A stretch of 64,000 nt of DNA from Sphingomonas sp. J315. GTDB lineage: Bacteria > Pseudomonadota > Alphaproteobacteria > Sphingomonadales > Sphingomonadaceae. The position numbers and the translations under genes were made by a program. Within the stretch, counting starts at the first letter, position 1. Each line of letters starts with the position of its first letter. The notes under the pieces were generated by a model. The model did not search any database. It was not told the origin of the DNA and worked only from the letters and a program-made list of their open reading frames with translations. The stretch spans positions 3,710,501 through 3,774,500 of the forward strand of contig NZ_CP088296.1 in the NCBI RefSeq assembly GCF_024666595.1. The letters run 5' to 3'. Below, piece after piece: positions 43,828 to 52,354 of the stretch.

Positions 43828-44523
43828 ATGTTCGGCGGTCTGACAGCCTATCTGGATTCGATTCGAGCACGCGACCCCGCGCCGCGTAGCCGTGCCGAAA
43901 TACTGCTTTACCCGGGCGTCTGGGCGGTATTCTGGCATCGTGTTGCGCATCGCCTGTTCCGCGGCCGGCTGTTCTTCCTGGCGCGGGTGGTGAATCATCT
44001 GTCGCGCTGGATGACCGCGATCGACATTCATCCCGGCGCGACGATCGGACGCAACTTCTTCATCGACCACGGCTTCGTCGTGATCGGCGAGACGGCGGAA
44101 ATCGGCGACGATGTAACCATCTACCAATGTGTTACGCTGGGCGGGACCAGTCCGGACAATGGCGTCGCGGGCAAGCGCCACCCGACATTGTCGGACGGGG
44201 TCATCATCGGATCGGGCGCGCAGGTGCTGGGACCGATCACCGTCGGCGCGCGCGCGCGCGTCGGCGCGAACGCTGTGGTGACGAAGGATGTGCCGGAGGG
44301 CGCGGTAATGGTCGGCATCCCCGCCAAGCCGACATTGGTCGAGGCGGAGGCGTGGAAGAAGGACTTCGTTCCTTACGGCACACCGTGCAGCGAGCTGTAC
44401 GATCCGTCGACCCAGAAGCTGGAGATCATGCGTTGCGAGCTGGAGACGCTGCGCAAACGGCTCGACGACCTGCTGGCCGAGCGCGCCACCGAGGGCAAGC
44501 CGGAGCAGCGCGACCGGGCGTGA
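43828..44523 (+). CDS. cysE: Serine O-acetyltransferase
   Basis: The enzyme has 231 residues. It makes O-acetylserine, the precursor for cysteine. The N-terminal helices (YPGVWAVFWHRVAHRLFRGR) precede a left-handed beta-helix of hexapeptide repeats (IHPGATIGRNFFIDHGFVVI and onward), with the catalytic His in the HG stretch and GKRHPTLSDGVIIGSGAQ. Its size and short N-domain fit the EpsC/CysE type of sphingomonads. It overlaps the DUF2794 gene by 4 bases (GTGA). Confidence 0.93.
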   Translation: MFGGLTAYLDSIRARDPAPRSRAEILLYPGVWAVFWHRVAHRLFRGRLFFLARVVNHLSRWMTAIDIHPGATIGRNFFIDHGFVVIGETAEIGDDVTIYQCVTLGGTSPDNGVAGKRHPTLSDGVIIGSGAQVLGPITVGARARVGANAVVTKDVPEGAVMVGIPAKPTLVEAEAWKKDFVPYGTPCSELYDPSTQKLEIMRCELETLRKRLDDLLAERATEGKPEQRDRA

Positions 44524-44864
44524 GCGCGAACGTCACCCCATTTCCGTCGCGCGGCACGCCGACCCAAGTCGGGTTCGATCGCGCGGAGCTGGCACGCATC
44601 CTTGACCTTTATGGTCGCATGGTCGCGGCTGGACACTGGAAGGACTATGCGATCGACCTGGGCCGTGAGGCAGCGGTGTTCGCCGCCTTTCGCCGCACCG
44701 CCGAGCGCCCCGAATTTCGCGTCGAGAAGCGCCCCGCGTTGCGCAACCGGCAAGGCATGTGGGCATTGGTGAATGAGGCCGGCGCGGTGCTCAAGCGCGG
44801 GCATGAGCTTGGCCCGGTGCTGGCCCCAGTCGAACGCCGGCTCATGAAGCTGGTCGAGGACTGA
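44520..44864 (+). CDS. DUF2794 domain-containing protein
   Basis: The protein has 114 residues, from GTG 44520. TQVGFDRAELARILDLYGRM, LGREAAVFAAFRRTAERPEF and LRNRQGMWALVNEAGAVLKR match the DUF2794 family of alphaproteobacteria. Function unknown; co-translated with cysE. It ends 10 bases before the convergent acylphosphatase gene. Confidence 0.85.
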   Translation: MSANVTPFPSRGTPTQVGFDRAELARILDLYGRMVAAGHWKDYAIDLGREAAVFAAFRRTAERPEFRVEKRPALRNRQGMWALVNEAGAVLKRGHELGPVLAPVERRLMKLVED

Positions 44865-44874
44865 GGCTGCGCCT

Positions 44875-45150
44875 TCAGGCGGTAAACCGCTTGGTGAATC
44901 CTTTCACATTGCCCAGTTCTGCCGGGTGCGCATCGACGCGCTCGACTGCGGCCATGTTCGGTCCTTCGCGGCAGCGGTCGACGAACGTGTCGAGCGCGAC
45001 ATCCTCGCCATCCGCCAGAATCTCCACTCGACCGTCCTGAAGGTTACGGACCCATCCTGTTACCCCCAATTGGCGGGCGGTGCGCACCGCCCAGTCGCGA
45101 TAGCCGACGCGCTGGACGCGTCCCTCGATCAGCAAACGCTGTGCCGTCAT
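44875..45150 (-). CDS. acyP: Acylphosphatase
   Basis: The product has 91 residues, starting at ATG 45150 (MTAQRLLIEGRVQRVGYRDW). GRVQRVGYR holds the phosphate-binding loop with the catalytic Arg, and VTGWVRNLQDGRVEI the catalytic Asn. It hydrolyses the carboxyl-phosphate bond of small acyl phosphates. An 8-codon extension upstream lacks family residues. The 124 bases before it hold nothing certain. Confidence 0.92.
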   Translation of the reverse strand: MTAQRLLIEGRVQRVGYRDWAVRTARQLGVTGWVRNLQDGRVEILADGEDVALDTFVDRCREGPNMAAVERVDAHPAELGNVKGFTKRFTA

Positions 45151-45274
45151 TCCTGGTAATCCCCGCTTACACATGCGCCTCCGCTGCGCACGATGAAGTC
45201 ATAGTCCGGACAAGGCAGTCGCAGACAGTCCTCCCCGGCGCAATCGCAGGGCGGTTCGGCGCGGAATGCCCTTC

Positions 45275-47072
45275 TCAGGCCGCCGATATCCGCGGTGGGT
45301 TCGTGTGCCCTGCCTGACGCCCCCGCGCGCGGCGATCAAGCGCAACGGGCAAATCGCGCTTACGGCGTTCAAACTCGAACGCGCGCGCATGTCGATTCAG
45401 CGTCAGGACTTCATCGGAAAGCGTGTCGGCTGCGGCAGAGGCCTGCTCGACCATCGCCGCATTCTGTTGCGTCGCACCGTCGAGCGTCACCATCGCGGAC
45501 GCGATCTCGCTCACGGCGCGGGATTGCTGTTCGCTGTCCTCGTGCAGGTGGACGAGCAGGCTGTGAACTGCATCAACATCACTGGCGATGGCGATCAGCG
45601 ACGCGTCCATGCGCTGAACCGCTTCGGCAGCAACCTGCACTTCGCTCCGCGTTTCGGTGATAAGCTCGCGCACGCGCTTCGCCTCTTCCTCGGCGCGCAC
45701 TGCCAGCGCCGAAACCAGGTCGGCGACGACCGCAAAGCCACGGCCGGCTTCGCCAGCATTACCCGCCTCGACAGCGGCGTTCATCGCAAGAACGCGGGTC
45801 TGGAACGCGATCTTGTCGAGCCCTTCGATTACCGATCCGATGTCTTCGGCACGCTGCGACACCCAATCCATCGTCGCAGCCGCATGTTCGCCGGTCGCGC
45901 GCCCTTCGCAGACCGCGCGGGTCGCATCGTCAGCGCGCGCGCGTCTGGCTGGTAGAATCTCTTGCTACTTGCAGCCGAGCGCTGACCTGCTGGAGTGCGG
46001 CGTTGGTCTGTTCCAGATTGGCGGCGCTCGCCTCCGTGCGGCGCGCGAGATCCTCGGTCGCCCTGGCAATTTCGGTCGCACCGTTTCCGATCGAGTCCGC
46101 ACTGGCGTGGACCGCATGGACCATGCCGCGCAGTGCACAAATGGCGGCGTTGAAATTGTCGCGCAGCCCAGCATAGGCAGCGGGGAAATCGGCATCAATC
46201 GTCTGGGTCAGGTCGCCGCTCCGCAGGGCCTCCAACCGCTCGCCCAGATGCCGATTGACGATCTGCTGCTCACGCAGCCGACCGGCATCCTCGGCCCGCC
46301 GCTCCTGCGCGGCGGAGGCGAAGCGCTCCAGTGCGTGGGCGATGTCGCCCAGTTCATCGCTCCGGTCGGTATGCGGGATGGTAACAGTTGCCCCTTCGGC
46401 CATTTCAGAGGTGGTTGTGGACAATTCAGCCATGGGCGTGATGATGCGGCGGATCAGGAACCAGATTGATCCGGCGACGGCACCCAGCAGAGTGAGCGCC
46501 AGAAGCGATAGCATGACGACCATCGTCACTTCCATCGTCGCCGCGCTGGACTCAACCTTGGCCTGATGGTCGGTCGCATCGACGACCAGGGCATCGATCG
46601 CCGCGCGATGCTGGGCATAGACACCCCGAAGGTCGCGATAAGCCACCTCCATCGCAGGACGATTGCCTGAGCGCGCTGCGGGCAGGAAGCGCGTTTCGAG
46701 AATGGTCCAGAATTGCTGTGCCGGTGGATCCGACTTTTCGAGAATGTCGGCCTTGATCCGGTCGGGCAGTGTCGACGATTGCCAATAGGCGCGCCGTTGC
46801 TCGTACACGGTGCGAAGCTTTTGCAGTCGCGCGCTGGCCGCAGCGACACTGGTTGGGTCGATCACGATCAGCGACGCCTCAAGATAGGGCTCGATGATAT
46901 ATTCGGGGGGCGGGAGGATATCGGCGATCAAATCCGACATCTGACGCGATTCCAGATGCATTGCGCCGCCCATGCGAACAGCGTTGATCTGCCATCCGAT
47001 TATGGCACCACCTACGAACAGCAGCACAAGCAAGCCCGCTGCGCCGCGCTTGACCAGCTTTGTAATCGTCAT
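45275..47072 (-). pseudogene. Methyl-accepting chemotaxis protein, apparent frameshift
   Basis: Start ATG 47072. First TM helix AAGLLVLLFVGGAIIGW, a periplasmic four-helix-like region of about 150 residues, second TM helix VMLSLLALTLLGAVAG, then HAMP (RRIITPMAELSTTTSEMAEG) and the signalling domain with the hairpin tip in the second frame (KIAFQTRVLAMNAAVEAGNA, GEAGRGFAVVADLVSALAVR). The break is in the alternating GC tract at 45933-45943, with one base too many or two too few. Removing one base gives 598 residues. No C-terminal pentapeptide for CheR/CheB tethering is seen. Confidence 0.85.
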
Positions 47073-47238
47073 CTCGTTCAACCCCGTCCACCTTCTCTCA
47101 TGCCTGAACATGGTAGAAGAAGCGGACGAGCGGCGGGCGCGGCGGCGCCCTTTTCCAACACGAATGGTCGTTTTATTTCGTCGACTAAGTATTAGGTTCT
47201 AAGGGGATTTCCTTATTGACCTGTAGCTGGCGCGAACC

Positions 47239-47868
47239 TCACGCGGCCTGGAACTCGCCGTCCTCGTCCATCAGGTGCAGCACCCCGTCGCTGATCGCGA
47301 AATAAGCGCCGTGGATCGTCAGCTTGCCCGCCGCCTCGCGGGTGGGGATGAAGGGGAAGGTGCGCAGATTCGCGATCGAGGTGCGGACCGTTTCCAGCTC
47401 CATTTCGCGCGAAGCTTCCGGGCCGCTGCCATATTTTGCCTTCACCCGCTCACGCGCTTCATCGAGCAGGCTGACCCATGCGTGGACGAAGCCGCCGTCA
47501 CCCGGGGGACTGTCCTGGAACATCTCGGTCAGTGCAGCATGCGCGCCGCCGCACATGCCGTGACCCATTACCACGATCTCCTCGACCTCCAGCTTAGTCA
47601 CCGCAAACTCCAGCGCGGCAGAAACGCCGTGGCGGCCGCCGTCATTCTCGAACGGGGGGACGAGGTTGGCAACGTTGCGTACGACGAAGATTTCGCCTGG
47701 CAGCGAGTCGAAAATCTGGGCGGGTTCTACGCGGCTGTCGGAACAGGCGATCACCATCACCTTTGGGCTCTGCCCTTCGGCCAGCTGCGCCCAACGCTCG
47801 CGCTGTCGGCGATAGTCGGCGGAACGGAAGCGATGATAGCCATCGACGAGATCGGTGAAGTGAGTCAT
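47239..47868 (-). CDS. Beta-class carbonic anhydrase
   Basis: The enzyme has 209 residues from ATG 47868. Zinc ligands are VIACSDSRVEPAQIF (Cys, with catalytic Asp-Arg) and VVMGHGMCGGAHAAL (His, Cys). It interconverts carbon dioxide and bicarbonate in the cytoplasm. It is divergent from lipA over 79 bases. Confidence 0.95.
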   Translation of the reverse strand: MTHFTDLVDGYHRFRSADYRRQRERWAQLAEGQSPKVMVIACSDSRVEPAQIFDSLPGEIFVVRNVANLVPPFENDGGRHGVSAALEFAVTKLEVEEIVVMGHGMCGGAHAALTEMFQDSPPGDGGFVHAWVSLLDEARERVKAKYGSGPEASREMELETVRTSIANLRTFPFIPTREAAGKLTIHGAYFAISDGVLHLMDEDGEFQAA

Positions 47869-47947
47869 GCGGCCTCCCAATTTGGGCCTCCATTGGCGCA
47901 GGCCGTAAGGGCTGGCAAGCGGGGCGCTGGATCGCTATCTGCGCCGC

Positions 47948-48880
47948 ATGAACGATCCGACTCCCGTCGCGCGCCCGGAGCGCCAGCGCAAGCCTGACTG
48001 GATCCGCGTCAAGGCACCGACCTCCGCCGGCTTTGCCGCGACCCGTGCGCTGATGCGCTCGAAAAGCCTGACCACGGTCTGCGAAGAGGCGGCGTGCCCG
48101 AATATCGGCGAGTGCTGGAGCAAGAAGCACGCGACGGTGATGATTCTGGGTGACACCTGCACCCGCGCCTGTGCCTTCTGCAACGTCAAGACCGGCATGC
48201 CGCGTGCGGTCGATCCGATGGAGCCGAACAACGTCGCCGATGCGGCGGTGCAGATGGGGCTGGAGCATATCGTCATCACCTCGGTCGACCGCGACGACCT
48301 GCCCGATGGCGGGGCGAAGCAGTTCGTCAAGGTGATCGAGGCGATCCGCAAGGCGTCGCCGACCACGACGATCGAAATCCTGACGCCGGACTTTCGCAAC
48401 AAGCATGAGGCAGCGGTCGAGATGATCGTCGCGGCGCGGCCGGACGTCTATAACCACAATCTCGAGACCGTTCCGCGGCTTTATCCGACGATCCGCCCGG
48501 GCGCGCGTTACTACGCGTCGATCCGGCTGCTGGAGCAGGTCAAGAAGCTCGATCCGTCGATCTTCACCAAGTCGGGCATCATGCTGGGGCTGGGCGAAGA
48601 GCGGCTGGAGGTCCATCAGGTGATGGACGACATGCGCAGCGCGGACATCGATTTCCTGACGATGGGACAGTATCTCCAGCCGACCCCGCGCCACGCCAAG
48701 GTGCAGGATTTCATCACCCCCGCGGCGTTCGACGCCTATGCGGCGATCGCGCGGGCCAAGGGGTTCCTGCTGGTCGCATCCTCGCCGCTGACGCGGTCGA
48801 GCTATCATGCTGGCGACGATTTCGCGAAAATGAAAGCGGCGCGCGATGCCAAGCTGGCGAAGGCGGTGGTGACCGCCTGA
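47948..48880 (+). CDS. lipA: Lipoyl synthase
   Basis: The protein has 310 residues. This radical SAM enzyme inserts two sulphurs into octanoyl groups on lipoyl domains. The auxiliary cluster motif is [12 protein letters not shown] and the radical SAM motif is [12 protein letters not shown] (CxxxCxxC). [16 protein letters not shown] and the C-terminal [11 protein letters not shown], with the serine ligand to the auxiliary cluster, are present. Its stop overlaps the ratA start by one base (TGATG). Confidence 0.98.
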   Translation: MNDPTPVARPERQRKPDWIRVKAPTSAGFAATRALMRSKSLTTVCEEAACPNIGECWSKKHATVMILGDTCTRACAFCNVKTGMPRAVDPMEPNNVADAAVQMGLEHIVITSVDRDDLPDGGAKQFVKVIEAIRKASPTTTIEILTPDFRNKHEAAVEMIVAARPDVYNHNLETVPRLYPTIRPGARYYASIRLLEQVKKLDPSIFTKSGIMLGLGEERLEVHQVMDDMRSADIDFLTMGQYLQPTPRHAKVQDFITPAAFDAYAAIARAKGFLLVASSPLTRSSYHAGDDFAKMKAARDAKLAKAVVTA

Positions 48881-49374
48881 TGCCGCGCCATGCCGAGACC
48901 CGGCGCCTGCCCTATACGCCGGAGCAGATGTTCGACCTGGTTGCCGATGTCGGGCGCTATGGCGAGTTCCTGCCATGGGTCAGCGCGGTGCGGGTCCGGT
49001 CGGACAGCGAGACCGAGATGGTGGCGGATCTGATGGTCGGGTTCAAGAGCCTGCGGGAAACCTTTACCAGCCGGGTCGAGAAGCAGCGCCCGGGACATAT
49101 CCGGGTCGATTATCTCGAAGGTCCGCTGAAGCATCTGCATAACGACTGGAAATTCCGGCCGGATGGCGAAGGCGGGGTGCTGGTCGACTTCGAGGTGGAT
49201 TTTGCGTTCAAGAACCGGGTGTTCGAGATGCTGGCGGGGCAGGTATTCGATCGTGCGCTGAGGATGATGATCGGCGCCTTCGAGACGCGCGCCGCCGCGC
49301 TTTATGGCGATTCGACTTCGGGCGCAGCGGGCTCTCCCGGCAGCAGCAGTTCGAGCGCGCACAACGCGGCCTGA
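48880..49374 (+). CDS. RatA/COQ10-family START-like protein
   Basis: The protein has 164 residues. RRLPYTPEQMFDLVADVGRY begins the polyketide-cyclase (START-like) fold and FPWVS-type sequence FLPWVSAVRVRS follows. Homologues are mitochondrial COQ10 and E. coli RatA, the ubiquinone-binding chaperone. A role in ubiquinone function is more likely here than toxicity. The last 24 codons (Ser-rich tail) overlap the 3' end of cinA on the opposite strand by 73 bases. Confidence 0.88.
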   Translation: MPRHAETRRLPYTPEQMFDLVADVGRYGEFLPWVSAVRVRSDSETEMVADLMVGFKSLRETFTSRVEKQRPGHIRVDYLEGPLKHLHNDWKFRPDGEGGVLVDFEVDFAFKNRVFEMLAGQVFDRALRMMIGAFETRAAALYGDSTSGAAGSPGSSSSSAHNAA

Positions 49375-49838
49375 AGACGCACGCCGCCGCGGCCGATATC
49401 GCCGAATTCGCGAGTGTCGGCGACAACCACGTCAGGATCGGCATCCTTCTCGGCCCGGGCAAAGACGACATGGCCTACGGGCTTCTTTTCGCTCCCGCCG
49501 CCGGGACCGGCGATACCGGTGATCGCGACTGCAACATCCGCCCCGCTTTCCTCCAGAGCGCCCTGGGCCATGCTCCAGGCGGTGGCGATCGACACGGCAC
49601 CGAAGGTTTCAAGGACGTCACCGCTGACCTTCAGTTCCTTGACCTTGGCTTCGTTGGAATAGGTGACGAAACCGGCGACGAGCACTTCGGACGAGCCGGG
49701 AATTTCGGTGATCGCCGCGCTGACCAGGCCGCCGGTGCAGCTTTCCGCGACCGCGACGGTGCGGCCGGCAGCGCGGTTGGTGTCGACGACGCGGCGTGCG
49801 GCAGCGACAAGATCAGCGGGAAGAATCGTGTCCATCAT
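49302..49838 (-). CDS. CinA family protein (nicotinamide-nucleotide amidohydrolase)
   Basis: The product has 178 residues from ATG 49838. VAVAESCTGGLVSAAITEIP, GSSEVLVAGFVTYSNEAKV and VAVAITGIAGPGGGSEKKPV are the CinA C-terminal signature; it is the stand-alone (PncC-like) domain without the N-terminal pyrophosphatase domain. It deamidates NMN in NAD recycling. It is downstream of the secreted protein, whose stop overlaps its start by 4 bases, and overlaps ratA in a convergent arrangement. Confidence 0.92.
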   Translation of the reverse strand: MMDTILPADLVAAARRVVDTNRAAGRTVAVAESCTGGLVSAAITEIPGSSEVLVAGFVTYSNEAKVKELKVSGDVLETFGAVSIATAWSMAQGALEESGADVAVAITGIAGPGGGSEKKPVGHVVFARAEKDADPDVVVADTREFGDIGRGGVRLQAALCALELLLPGEPAAPEVESP

Positions 49839-50359
49839 TTGGGCCGGGCCATAGGGCAAAGCGGCAGCTTTGGCCCGTTTTTTCGACGGTCGGCGTCGAG
49901 CTGTGCCATGCCAACGAACACGCCCGCCAGATTCTTCGGGGGCAGGGGTGCGAGATTGGCGACGATCTTGTCGAGCTTCGGGCAATCAGCCGGTTCGATC
50001 ATCTGTCCGGCGAGCGGCACCATGATCACCTTGATCGCGGGGAGGACGAACATCGACCCGGCGATCGCCTGCATGTCCGGACCGAGCAGCTTGGCGATGC
50101 CGCCGCGCGCGGCGGGCAGGGCGGGGGCGACGCCCGACTGAAGGCGGGCGGCGAAGGCGGGGTTGGGGCGGCGGAGGAAAGCGGAGGCGGGGAGGGCGGT
50201 GCAGACGCGGCCCATTTCCGCCACCATGTCGGGCAACAGCACCTGAAACAGCGCCTCCGCCTCGCCATCGGTGAGGCAGGGGCGCGGCTGGGCCTGAACG
50301 CTGGACGCGGCGAGGCCGGTCCAGAGCAGGGTGGTGGCGGCAAGGCGGCGGATACGCAT
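49835..50359 (-). CDS. Secreted hypothetical protein
   Basis: The protein has 174 residues with a signal peptide (MRIRRLAATTLLWTGLAASS, cleaved near VQAQP). It has four Cys in the mature part, probably two disulphides. No family is recognised. GGAG precedes its start. It sits between ispDF and cinA and is co-translated with cinA. Confidence 0.75.
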   Translation of the reverse strand: MRIRRLAATTLLWTGLAASSVQAQPRPCLTDGEAEALFQVLLPDMVAEMGRVCTALPASAFLRRPNPAFAARLQSGVAPALPAARGGIAKLLGPDMQAIAGSMFVLPAIKVIMVPLAGQMIEPADCPKLDKIVANLAPLPPKNLAGVFVGMAQLDADRRKNGPKLPLCPMARPK

Positions 50360-50371
50360 GAACTTACTCCG

Positions 50372-50446
50372 TCAGCGGCCGCGACGCGGCGGCATCATCA
50401 GGGTGTTGTAGATACGCGGACCGTAGCTGAGCCTGAACCGGGGCAC
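50372..50446 (-). CDS. Candidate 24-residue peptide
   Basis: GTG 50446 lies one base after the ispDF stop. The reading MPRFRLSYGPRIYNTLMMPP with four more residues ends at TGA 50372. About 20 of 23 sense codons after the start end in G or C, matching neighbouring genes. The next gene's GGAG follows the stop. It fills the only gap between ispDF and the secreted protein. Confidence 0.4.
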   Translation of the reverse strand: MPRFRLSYGPRIYNTLMMPPRRGR

Positions 50447-50447
50447 T

Positions 50448-51599
50448 TTATTCGATCCGATCGGGGATACGGATCGTTGCGATAGCCTGTGCCGCGATCC
50501 CCTCGCCGCGACCGGTAAAGCCGAGGCGTTCCGTGGTGGTGGCCTTGAGGCTGACCTTGGCGACGGGCAGGTTCAGGATTTGGGCGATGCGGGCGCGGAT
50601 CGTGTCACGATGGGGGGCCGATCTTGGGGGCTTCACAGATCAGCGTCAGGTCGATGAAGTCGATGATGCCCCCCTGTGCCCGGACGAGGGTTGCAGCGTG
50701 GTCGAGGAAGCGGTCGGACGCCGCGCCGCGCCACTGCGGGTCGCTGGGGGGAAGTGCATCCCGATATCCCCTGCGCCGATCGTGCCGAGCAAGGCGTCGG
50801 TGATCGCGTGGAGCGCGACATCGGCGTCGCTGTGCCCCGCCAGCCCCTTGTCATGCGGGATCAGCATGCCACCGAGCCACAGTTCCTCGCCCGCCTGGAG
50901 CCGGTGGACGTCGTACCCCATCGCCGACCGGGAGATCAGGCCGGCGGCATGGCGCGCCTCAGCCGCGGCGAAATCCGCGGGGTGGGTGATCTTTTCGAGC
51001 ATTGCGTCTCCGGGAACGAGAGCGACGTCATGGCCCGCGCGGCGGAGCATCTGGGCGTCGTCGGTGGCTTCTTCGTCCGTTGGCCAGGCGCGGTGGGCGG
51101 CGAGGATGGCGTCGAAGTGGAAGGCTTGCGGCGTCTGGATGCGGTTGAGTCCGGCGCGGGGGACATTGTCGCCGAGGATTTCGGTGCCCCTTGCGAGTGT
51201 GTCGGCGACGGGGAGGACGGGGACGGCGCCCGGGTCTTGATCGAGCGCCGCGAGCAGGGCGTCGATCACTGCGGTCGGGATGAAGGGGCGGGCGGCGTCG
51301 TGGATCAGGACGCGGGTGACGCCCTGGCCGTCGAGTGCCTCCAGCCCGGCGCGGACCGAGTCGCGGCGCTCGGCCCCGCCTTCGACGAAGCTGACGTTTT
51401 CGAGCGATATATCGCGGACGTGGTCGTGCTGTCCTTCGCCGAAGACGATGATGGCTTGGGTTATCATCGGGTGGCAGGATAGTGCGGTAACACTATGTTC
51501 AAGCATGGGTTTTCCGCAGAGAATCGCGAACTGTTTGGGAACAGTTCCGCCCGCGCGGATACCTTTTCCGGCGGCGACGATGATGACTGCGGTGGTCAT
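50448..51599 (-). pseudogene. ispDF: Bifunctional IspD/IspF, two compensating frameshifts
   Basis: IspD (residues 1-215 or so) makes CDP-methylerythritol: [20 protein letters not shown] is the CTP loop. The fused IspF domain makes the cyclic diphosphate: [20 protein letters not shown] and [19 protein letters not shown] carry its zinc ligands. The frame is lost at six G (50746-50751, seven expected), so [16 protein letters not shown] is misread, and regained at six G (50612-50617, five expected) before [20 protein letters not shown]. The total length, 1152 bases, is a whole number of codons, so 383 residues once corrected. IspDF is essential, so this is almost surely a sequence error. Confidence 0.9.
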
Positions 51600-51903
51600 G
51601 ATGCGACGGTCGCGCGACTGCTGCGCGTCACAGACGCGACGGGTTTGGACGGGTCGGCGACGCTTGTCCGACATTGGCGCGACAGGTGCGCAACCGCGTT
51701 GCGCCACGAAGCGACGGCGGCGCGACCGCCGCGTGACGGAAACGCGCCTGCTGTGCCGATTTGCTGGGTGGATCGTGCGGTCTGCATTCGGCCTGCCTAG
51801 CGATTGGGGCGCTTGTAGGAAAGCGGGGCAGCGACGGCTTGGCCGGGAACGATCTCCTGCACTGAGGCGTCCTTCATGCAACCCACCAACCAGAGAGGTA
51901 TGC
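51600..51903. other. 304-base intergenic region rich in CGAC motifs
   Basis: This lies between divergent ispDF and the HPF/RaiA-like gene. It has many direct or inverted copies of CGACGG/GCGAC, including the dyads GTCGCGCGAC and GCGTC-ACA-GACGC, and no convincing gene. AGAGAGG before 51904 is the ribosome-binding site of the next gene. The remainder is probably promoter and untranslated leader. Confidence 0.5.
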
Positions 51904-52221
51904 ATGGATTTCCAGTTCAACAGCGACAACCGGATCGACGGCACCGACGCCATGGCTGAACAGAGCGAAGCGCGAGTGCGCGAGCGGCTGGCGCGGTTTG
52001 AGGGGCGGCTGACACGCGTCGAGGTGCATGTTCGGGATATCGACGGGACGACCAATGGTGCCGAGGGTGTCGAGGCGGCGATCGAGGCGCGGCCGGCGGG
52101 AGGTCAGCCGGTTGCGGTGACCGACCGCGGTGCCAAGCCGGAGGCGGCGATCAATGGCGCGTTGAAGAAACTGGTGATGCGACTGGATAGCGATTTCGGG
52201 AAGGCTGATCGGGTTCGCTGA
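51904..52221 (+). CDS. HPF/RaiA-family ribosome-associated protein
   Basis: The protein has 105 residues from ATG 51904. The segment [20 protein letters not shown] then [20 protein letters not shown] and [20 protein letters not shown] matches the short hibernation-factor family of alphaproteobacteria, which binds the 30S decoding centre under stress. No long C-terminal dimerisation domain is present. Confidence 0.8.
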   Translation: MDFQFNSDNRIDGTDAMAEQSEARVRERLARFEGRLTRVEVHVRDIDGTTNGAEGVEAAIEARPAGGQPVAVTDRGAKPEAAINGALKKLVMRLDSDFGKADRVR

Positions 52222-52354
52222 GCAGGTGCGCTTCGGTCAGACAAAGACCTCCGCCCCCCGTAAGTGGGAGGGCTTAAAGAGAGGGGCTCATGCGGTCCCG
52301 CTTGCATCCCCGCCCTTGCCCCTGTATCGGCCCGTGCCTAAATTTCAGGCACAG

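Noticed and set aside
44127..44519. Long in-frame extension of the DUF2794 gene across cysE
   Set aside because: It is a shadow of cysE; GTG 44520 with the 4-base overlap fits the family start.
45151..45300. Cys-rich reading frame on the minus strand after the chemoreceptor (PPCDCAGEDCLRLPCPDYDF)
   Set aside because: It has no clear start codon outside the chemoreceptor frame and no family I recognise; the Cys pattern alone is not enough.
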